In this document: one piece after another, positions 6,319 to 10,563 of the stretch
Layout: every line of letters starts with the position of its first letter
Numbering within the stretch: the stretch's first letter is position 1
Source: Candidatus Omnitrophota bacterium
Lineage (GTDB): Bacteria > Omnitrophota > Gorgyraeia > Gygaellales > Profunditerraquicolaceae
Reading direction: 5' to 3'
Assembly (NCBI GenBank): GCA_903882345.1
Contig: CAIRWO010000139.1
Coordinates: 1-10,563, forward strand
DNA: 10,563 nt
Made by a program: the position numbers and the translations under genes
Notes under the pieces: model-generated
Database searches by the model: none
What the model saw: only the letters and a program-made list of their open reading frames with translations
Told to the model about the DNA's origin: nothing

Positions 6319-6388
6319 AGCAGATGGGATTCGAACCCACGGCCTTCGCGATGCGAACGCGACGCTCTCCCAGCTGAGCTACTGCCCC
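6313..6388 (-). tRNA. tRNA-Ala (anticodon CGC)
   Basis: A complete 76-nt cloverleaf with encoded CCA. The acceptor is GGGGCAG with CTGCTCC, including the G3-U70 wobble that identifies alanine tRNAs. The D arm is GCTC AGCTGGGA GAGC. The anticodon stem is TCGCG with CGCGA around loop TTCGCAT, anticodon CGC, reading GCG. The variable loop is AGGCC. The T arm is GTGGG TTCGAAT CCCAT. The last six bases are shared with a perfect palindrome downstream. The gene has its own upstream extended -10 box. Confidence 0.97.
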
Positions 6389-6418
6389 GATGAATTTTAT
6401 TATTCATTAAGTTAGATA

Positions 6419-6427
6419 ATTATACCA
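6419..6427 (-). promoter_or_regulatory. Extended -10 promoter of tRNA-Ala
   Basis: TGGTATAAT on the minus strand is a perfect TATAAT with the extended TG motif. The expected start is near 6412, about 24 nt upstream of the mature tRNA 5' end. No good -35 box is seen 16-18 bp further up, which is usual for extended -10 promoters. With no other promoter visible before 6136, this one may also drive the AmmeMemoRadiSam operon by readthrough. Confidence 0.65.
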
Positions 6428-6451
6428 CGATTTTAAGAATGGATAAATAGT

Positions 6452-7036
6452 CTAATTTGTGCTGGAGGGTATCTTAATATAGGTATACGTCCTCACTTCG
6501 GGATTTGTCGGAGAGGTAGCATTGGCAGGATCCCAGCGTCCCCCTACTTTAATTGCAACATAACCAGTAGTATTGCTATAAGTCACATTACCGGTGCCTA
6601 AATCGGTGATGATATTATTCGCGAGTACCTCAGGAGGAGGATTCGTAAGGTTGCTATAATTGCCATAATACCGCAATTGATAATTAGTGGCGTTATAGGA
6701 ATAGGCGACCTGCATGAGAACAAGCGCTCCGGTAAGATTATAGTTAGATGTATTTATTTCGAGCGCCGTGTCGTTGCCAATAATAGAAAGATTATTGATA
6801 GGCCAATGGGTCGTGTCGCCGACTGCATTAGCCATTGTCCTGCTCATGTGCTCCAGGACATAAGCAATAGAATCTTGCAATTTTGCGCGCCGGATTACCG
6901 TAATTACGTTTTGCCTGCTGAAGTTACTAATGCTGGTAAAGCCAAGGCCAATTAACGACAGCAAAACCACAGCTAATATCAACTCCAGGAGGCTTAAGGC
7001 TCTCTTATTAGGATTATTGAGGAACGTCACTCTCAT
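6452..7036 (-). CDS. Minor pseudopilin (GspJ/PilW-like size), sequon-rich
   Basis: A 194-residue protein with a type IV prepilin leader: MRVTFLNNPNKRA, then LSLLELILAVVLLSLIGLGF, with the conserved Glu at +5. Cleavage would be after Ala, and the mature first residue is Leu rather than Phe, a tolerated but uncommon variant. A hydrophobic helix of about 20 residues is followed by a globular domain very rich in Asn, Thr, Ser and Tyr, with 11 Asn-X-Ser/Thr triplets. It is probably a minor pilin or pseudopilin at the tip of the filament; the exact class cannot be set from sequence alone. ATG 7036 is preferred over a TTG three codons upstream. It overlaps the preceding pseudopilin by 23 nt. It ends the locus before the tRNA, and no terminator hairpin is seen after it. 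Confidence 0.8.
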   Translation of the reverse strand: MRVTFLNNPNKRALSLLELILAVVLLSLIGLGFTSISNFSRQNVITVIRRAKLQDSIAYVLEHMSRTMANAVGDTTHWPINNLSIIGNDTALEINTSNYNLTGALVLMQVAYSYNATNYQLRYYGNYSNLTNPPPEVLANNIITDLGTGNVTYSNTTGYVAIKVGGRWDPANATSPTNPEVRTYTYIKIPSSTN

Positions 7037-7385
7037 TCCAGGCAATATTAATTGTTACGCTTGTCAGGTTGAAGATCGGGCTATTGAGGCGGCTTGTATA
7101 GTTTCCGGTATAGTTCTTGTCCAATCCGCTGGTAGTCGTGTTTATAGTAGAGTTAGTGCAATTCCCTTGTGACGCCAGGCAGCTAGCACCCCAGGTATCC
7201 TGTCTGACTTGGAATTGTAAGGGCTCTAAAAATACCCTCCCTAATTCTCCTGCCTGTAACCTTGACCTGCTATGATAGATTAATTTCTTAGCCGAGATAA
7301 AAACGCTCATTAAGCCGAGCATGATTAAGGAGAGGATGAACGTTGAGATCAAAATTTCCAAAAACGTAAAGCCCTTCTTAATCAT
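7014..7385 (-). CDS. Minor pseudopilin (GspI/PilV-like size)
   Basis: A 123-residue prepilin-type protein with the short leader MIKKG, then FTFLEILISTFILSLIMLGLMSVFI, with Phe +1 and Glu +5. The mature part has two cysteines close together (C69 and C76), which could form a disulfide. It also has seven Asn-X-Ser/Thr triplets, mostly between residues 76 and 120. ATG 7385 is chosen over a TTG two codons upstream because it gives the standard leader. It begins 15 nt after the upstream pilin gene without a clear Shine-Dalgarno and overlaps the next pseudopilin, so the three small genes are probably translated together. It is likely a minor subunit that primes or caps the pilus. Confidence 0.8.
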   Translation of the reverse strand: MIKKGFTFLEILISTFILSLIMLGLMSVFISAKKLIYHSRSRLQAGELGRVFLEPLQFQVRQDTWGASCLASQGNCTNSTINTTTSGLDKNYTGNYTSRLNSPIFNLTSVTINIAWNESDVPQ

Positions 7386-7400
7386 AAACAAGAATATTTT

Positions 7401-7814
7401 TTACCACGTGCCGTTCGAAGTAGTATCGTTGGCGCTTTGGTTAATCCACATAACGCGGCTATCATAACCCGCTCTCTGCGCCTTACCCGTAAAGAGGGTA
7501 TCGGTAGCGCTGTCGACTTTATAATTCCAGTTAATGCTGGCTGTCGGCAAGGCCAGCTTCAAATAGCTGTTTATGTCAGTGGCGCTGGTAGCGTTAAAAT
7601 ACATAGTCATTTCCAGCTTATAAATTTTTTCGGCAGCTTGAATAAGCTTAAGATTGGCACTTGCCTCTTGGTCTAATGAGTTCTCTCTGGCTTTGTTGAA
7701 ACCGGGAAGGGTAATAATCGCTATAACTCCCAGGATCACAACGACAACAATTAATTCTAGTATTGTGAATCCGGGTTTTTGTTTATTTAATTCATCTGAC
7801 TTAATATGGCGCAC
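7401..7814 (-). CDS. Prepilin-type pseudopilin with long leader
   Basis: The prepilin motif is KQKPG, then FTILELIVVVVILGVIAIITLPGF, with Glu at +5. The helix continues into a pilin-like stalk (NKARENSLDQEASANLKLIQAAEKIYKLE) and a small C-terminal domain. There is no ATG before the motif. GTG 7814 gives 137 residues with a 15-residue leader and a 14-nt overlap with the preceding pilin gene; GTG 7835 or TTG 7844 are other options. No start has a good Shine-Dalgarno, so coupling to the pilin upstream is likely. Four Asn-X-Ser/Thr triplets are present. It is less like the two tandem pilins than they are like each other, so it is probably a minor filament subunit. Confidence 0.78.
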   Translation of the reverse strand: MRHIKSDELNKQKPGFTILELIVVVVILGVIAIITLPGFNKARENSLDQEASANLKLIQAAEKIYKLEMTMYFNATSATDINSYLKLALPTASINWNYKVDSATDTLFTGKAQRAGYDSRVMWINQSANDTTSNGTW

Positions 7815-8214
7815 CCAATGTCCAGGTATCCTCACCGTTATCAAAATTAGTAAGGAGAGTAATCACGCCGGCAGTCGCGGCGTTAGGGACTTTACCGCTT
7901 ACTGTGCATCTTGTAGCAACAGCAGTAAAGGTATCGCCGGAAACACCGGCAATGTCATAGGTAAAATAATGCGTGCTTGAGCAGCTAGAAGGAAAGTCAA
8001 GGCCAATACCCACATCACCGAGAGTTGACGAACAGGCACCGCTCTGCTGTTTCACGCCAGCTTGGTTAGTACGAATGTTTCCGAGGATTGTTCTTGCTTC
8101 TGCGCCGCGGGACTTCTCCACCATTTTTGCATATTGAGTGACGGCGAGAGTAGCCAATATGCCAAGAATAACAATAACTACGATTATTTCCAGGAGCGTA
8201 AAAGCTCTTTTCAT
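7801..8214 (-). CDS. Type IV pilin-like protein, second tandem copy
   Basis: A 137-residue prepilin: MKRA, then FTLLEIIVVIVILGILATLAV, with Phe +1 and Glu +5. Cleavage would follow Ala instead of the usual Gly. The stalk helix (QYAKMVEKSRGAEARTILG) leads into a small domain with three cysteines (C61, C78, C103) and a conserved end, DTWTLGAPY. It aligns without gaps to the pilin just upstream, at about 77% identity by my count. Unlike that copy it has no Shine-Dalgarno before ATG 8214 and no clear promoter in the 93-bp gap, so it is probably made at a lower level. It may be a minor or variant subunit of the same filament. Confidence 0.88.
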   Translation of the reverse strand: MKRAFTLLEIIVVIVILGILATLAVTQYAKMVEKSRGAEARTILGNIRTNQAGVKQQSGACSSTLGDVGIGLDFPSSCSSTHYFTYDIAGVSGDTFTAVATRCTVSGKVPNAATAGVITLLTNFDNGEDTWTLGAPY

Positions 8215-8307
8215 TATTAATTCGTTGGCATATTACTATGCCTAAAAAACAATAAACAGTTCTCCAGCACTAACAATAACTCTGAAGGTATTATAACCTC
8301 TAAAAAA

Positions 8308-8721
8308 TTAATATGGCGCTGTTAGCGTCCAAGTATCTCCACCGTTATCAAAATTAGTAATCAAGGTTATTGTTTGAGCGGCTGTGTAGTTCGGGACCTT
8401 GCCGCTTACTGTACATCTTGTAGCAGTAGCGGTGAACATATTACCAGACACAGCGGCAATGTTATAGCTAAAATAATGCGTGCTTGCGCAGGCAGAAGGA
8501 AAGTCAACGCCAATGCCCGCATCACCGATAGTTGACGAACAGGCGCCGCCCTGCAGCCTCATCGCAGCTTGGTTAGTACGTACAGATCCGAGGATTGTCC
8601 TTGCTTCTGCGCCGCGGGCCTTCTCCACCATTTTTGTATATTGGGTTGCGGCGAGAGTAGCCATAATACCAAGGATAACAATAACTACGAGTATTTCCAG
8701 AAGCGTAAATCCTCTTTTCAT
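8308..8721 (-). CDS. Type IV pilin-like protein, probable major subunit
   Basis: A 137-residue prepilin with the ideal leader MKRG, then FTLLEILVVIVILGIMATLAA (Gly -1, Phe +1, Glu +5). A prepilin peptidase would cut and methylate it in the inner membrane before assembly by the GspE/GspF-type machinery encoded upstream. The helix continues to about residue 55. The small head carries C61, C78 and C103, and the motif TRCTVSGKVPN. It is probably the main filament subunit: it is first in the pilin series, it has its own strong promoter (8765-8792), and AAGGAGG (8726-8732) lies 4 nt before the ATG. Whether the filament is a type IVa pilus or a secretion pseudopilus cannot be decided here. Confidence 0.9.
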   Translation of the reverse strand: MKRGFTLLEILVVIVILGIMATLAATQYTKMVEKARGAEARTILGSVRTNQAAMRLQGGACSSTIGDAGIGVDFPSACASTHYFSYNIAAVSGNMFTATATRCTVSGKVPNYTAAQTITLITNFDNGGDTWTLTAPY

Positions 8722-8725
8722 TTCC

Positions 8726-8792
8726 CCTCCTTTTTTGGTTAATAGAATTAGTTAGCCTAGTGATATAATATAATAAAAAAACTTCTTGTCAA
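8726..8792 (-). promoter_or_regulatory. Promoter and ribosome binding site of the major pilin
   Basis: On the minus strand TTGACA (8787-8792, perfect) is followed after 16 bp by TATTAT (8765-8770, five of six). The predicted start is at about 8757, giving a 5' leader of about 36 nt. AAGGAGG (8726-8732) sits next to ATG 8721. The 100-bp gap between the GspF gene and this pilin holds nothing else and is very A/T-rich. Confidence 0.82.
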
Positions 8793-8821
8793 TACTTTTA
8801 TATATTATAATTTTTTACATA

Positions 8822-10057
8822 TTATCCTCCCATCTGGGATAATTTTAGTATCGGCAAAAACATCCCCACGACCATAATACCGATAATGGCGCCCATAAAT
8901 AAGAGCATAATCGGCTCGAACATTGAGGTAAAACGGTTCAAAAACGTCGTTACAAACTCATCATAAAAAGAATTTATCCTCTTAAACATCTGGGACAGTT
9001 CTCCGATTTCCTCGCCGACAGCAACCATCTGTACGACCATCGGATCAAAAAAACCACTCTTTTCCAACTGCTGGCTCAACGATTTACCATCCCTGACGTT
9101 TTCTTTGATCTGCCGCAGGATATCCGCTACGACCAAGTTATCAACGCTGCGCTCGGCGATCTCCAGTGAAAACAAGATCGGAACACCGCTCTCAATAAGC
9201 GTGGACATCTCCGAAGAAAACCTTTCAATTGCCATAGCATGAAAAAAATCTCCTAAAAGCGGCAACTTAAACAAAAGGGATTCAAAGTTTCTCCTGCCTT
9301 TGTTTGTTTTTATATAGCTCCTGAGCAAAAATACTCCGGTAGCGACCACGCCGAATATAAGCAGCAGGTATCTTCTCATAAAATTGCTTATTGATACGAG
9401 TATCTGGGTCAAAAAGGGCAAGGTCATATTGAAGCCTTTAAATATATCTACAAAAGCAGGGATGATCTTAACCGTGAGGAAAAAAAGCGCCCCGAACCCG
9501 GCAAATAAAAGTATCGCCGGATAAATAAGGGCAGAAATAATCCTTTTTTTAAAATCCTCGGCCCTTTCCAGATAACTTGCCAGGCGGCTGAGGACAATGG
9601 CGAGGTTTCCGCTGGCCTCTCCGCTCTCTACCAAGTTAACCCATAACTCTGAAAAAACTTTCGGATGCTTAGCCATCGTCTCATGAAGGCTTAAGCCGGC
9701 CTCCATATCTCTGATCATGATCGTTATGATCTCATAAAGCCTGCGGCTATCGACTTGTCTTTGGATTATCTCCAGGGCCTTTAAAATGGTAACCCCGGCC
9801 CCCAGCAGGGTTGACAGCTGACGGCAATACAAAACTAGATCCGACTGCCTGACGCCCCAGTGCCTGCCTTTCTTGGCTGAAACGGGTATTTCGGCTTTGG
9901 CGCCCGGCTTAAACTCTTTAGATTGAGACGTAATAGTTATTATGACCAGGTTTTTTGCGTGTAACCGGCTGGCAAGCTCATCGAGGCTGGAGGCCTCTTC
10001 ATAAGCAGTAATTTTTTTCCCTGAACGATCCCTTGCCGTATAGAAAAAACTCGGCAT
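8822..10057 (-). CDS. gspF: GspF/PilC family platform protein
   Basis: This is the inner-membrane platform of type IV pilus or type II secretion assembly, where the ATPase drives insertion of pilins. The protein has 411 residues, a normal length. An N-terminal cytoplasmic region (FFYTARDRSGKKI, with the SSLDELASRL helix near 24-31) is followed by two T2SSF repeats at about 73-196 and 276-398. Each repeat opens with the family pattern: LVLYCRQLSTLLGAGVTIL, then ERFSSEMSTLIESGVPIL. Three membrane segments lie near 174-198, 230-248 and 380-404. The ATG overlaps the stop of the ATPase gene by one base (TGATG), with GGGAGG 7 nt upstream. PilC and GspF cannot be told apart without the rest of the locus. 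Confidence 0.93.
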   Translation of the reverse strand: MPSFFYTARDRSGKKITAYEEASSLDELASRLHAKNLVIITITSQSKEFKPGAKAEIPVSAKKGRHWGVRQSDLVLYCRQLSTLLGAGVTILKALEIIQRQVDSRRLYEIITIMIRDMEAGLSLHETMAKHPKVFSELWVNLVESGEASGNLAIVLSRLASYLERAEDFKKRIISALIYPAILLFAGFGALFFLTVKIIPAFVDIFKGFNMTLPFLTQILVSISNFMRRYLLLIFGVVATGVFLLRSYIKTNKGRRNFESLLFKLPLLGDFFHAMAIERFSSEMSTLIESGVPILFSLEIAERSVDNLVVADILRQIKENVRDGKSLSQQLEKSGFFDPMVVQMVAVGEEIGELSQMFKRINSFYDEFVTTFLNRFTSMFEPIMLLFMGAIIGIMVVGMFLPILKLSQMGG

Positions 10058-10563
10058 CAGTCGCCTCCCAAGACGATTGAAAATGCTTCTTCCAAAGAAG
10101 TGGTGCCATTTTCAACTTTTTTGATCGCTGACTCATAAAGCGTCTGCATGCCTGCGGCGCGCGCCACTTCTCTTATCTTAGAAAAAGATGCCCTTTGGTT
10201 AATCAGCTCCTGGATCTCTTGATTTATAACCATGACTTCAGCAATACAGCTTCTGCCTTTAAAACCCGTCTGGCCGCATTTTGAGCAGCCTTTTGGTTTA
10301 TAGATCAAGTCTGTCTTAAGCGTTATCCTTTTCAGCTGTTCCGCAGTCGGCTCTTCTGCTTCCTTGCAATCCGGGCATAACTTCCTGATCAAACGCTGAG
10401 CAACAACCATTAACAGCGACGGAGCAATCAAATACGGCTCGATGCCGATGTCAATAATACGGGTAACTGTAGAAGGGGCGTCGTTAGTATGGATACTGCT
10501 TAGTACCAAGTGGCCGGTAAGCGCGGAACGCACGCAGATCTGAGCCGTCTCTAGATCCCTGAC
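10057..10563 (-). CDS. gspE: GspE/PilB family assembly ATPase, C-terminal part
   Basis: The frame enters from the right edge and gives the last 168 residues of a hexameric cytoplasmic ATPase that powers pilus or pseudopilus assembly. It opens in VRDLETAQICVRSALTGHLVLSSIHTNDAPST, which is the end of the Walker B/Asp-box region and the His-box of this family. The CPDC (63-66) and CSKC (93-96) pairs form the zinc-binding tetracysteine motif found in GspE and PilB but not in PilT, so it is an extension ATPase. A GTG inside the frame at 10533 is not the real start. The Walker A loop and N-terminal domain lie outside the window. The gene is coupled to the GspF gene by a one-base overlap. Confidence 0.93.
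   Translation of the reverse strand, partial: VRDLETAQICVRSALTGHLVLSSIHTNDAPSTVTRIIDIGIEPYLIAPSLLMVVAQRLIRKLCPDCKEAEEPTAEQLKRITLKTDLIYKPKGCSKCGQTGFKGRSCIAEVMVINQEIQELINQRASFSKIREVARAAGMQTLYESAIKKVENGTTSLEEAFSIVLGGD

Larger units (their letters stand above)
7801..8721. repeat. Tandem duplication of a pilin gene (unit 507 bp)
   Basis: The two pilin genes start and end at the same codons, and their stop codons lie 507 bp apart. The encoded proteins differ at about 32 of 137 positions with no gaps. Changes cluster at residues 53-58 and 112-118, while the leader, stalk, three cysteines and C-terminus are kept. Many third positions also agree, so the duplication is not ancient or has been partly homogenised. 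Confidence 0.85.

Noticed and set aside
6137..6340. Longer radical SAM protein starting at 6340 or at an in-frame ATG at 6175
   Set aside because: The extension translates the tRNA and the hairpin repeats, has no protein-like features, and would bury the signal peptide. ATG 6136 gives a standard leader.
8215..8307. Terminator or promoter in the gap between the two tandem pilins
   Set aside because: Only weak pairings are present (GGCAT with ATGCC; CAG-a-GTT with AACTG) near short T-runs, and a TATAAT-like string without a -35 box. Not enough to call.
8308..8721. Conductive pilin
   Set aside because: The protein is not a short aromatic-rich pilin. It has a full head domain with three cysteines and no special spacing of aromatic residues.

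Overview
The window comes from a bacterial chromosome. Every protein gene, and the one tRNA, reads leftward (minus strand). A type IV pilus or type II secretion assembly locus, pilins with the FTLLE-type leader, an AmmeMemoRadiSam module with export signals and a CIRCE-controlled heat-shock operon suggest an anaerobic, two-membraned bacterium from a little-cultured lineage. The pilin style and the dense hairpin repeats remind me of Omnitrophota and relatives. That placement is recall, not proof.

In the direction of transcription (right to left), positions 10563-6452 hold a pilus/secretion locus. It contains the C-terminal part of a GspE/PilB assembly ATPase, a complete GspF/PilC platform protein, two tandem near-duplicate pilins, and three compact pseudopilins that overlap or nearly touch. 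The first pilin has its own strong sigma-70-type promoter and a strong Shine-Dalgarno sequence. The second copy has neither. The last two pseudopilins are unusually rich in Asn-X-Ser/Thr.

Positions 6427-6137 hold a tRNA-Ala(CGC) gene with an extended -10 promoter. Its encoded CCA end forms one arm of a perfect 34-bp palindrome. Next comes a cluster of hairpins, two of which look like diverged copies of one repeat with compensatory stem changes. The cluster runs up to the start codon of the next gene.

Positions 6136-892 look like a five-gene operon with overlaps of 1 or 14 nt and one 9-nt gap. The genes are an AmmeMemoRadiSam radical SAM enzyme, a Memo-AMMECR1 fusion, a small CcdA/DsbD-like membrane protein with paired cysteines, the 16S rRNA methyltransferase RsmE, and the tRNA methylthiotransferase MtaB. 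The radical SAM enzyme and the fusion both begin with Sec-type signal peptides. The module is therefore predicted to act outside the cytoplasm, next to a possible transmembrane thiol-electron carrier. This is the most unusual system in the window.

Positions 903-1 hold the start of a heat-shock operon: promoter, CIRCE operator, a short hrcA, and the first 22 codons of a probable grpE. There is no gene-free stretch longer than 300 bases. The largest gap, between the tRNA and the radical SAM gene, is about 176 bases and is filled by the hairpins.
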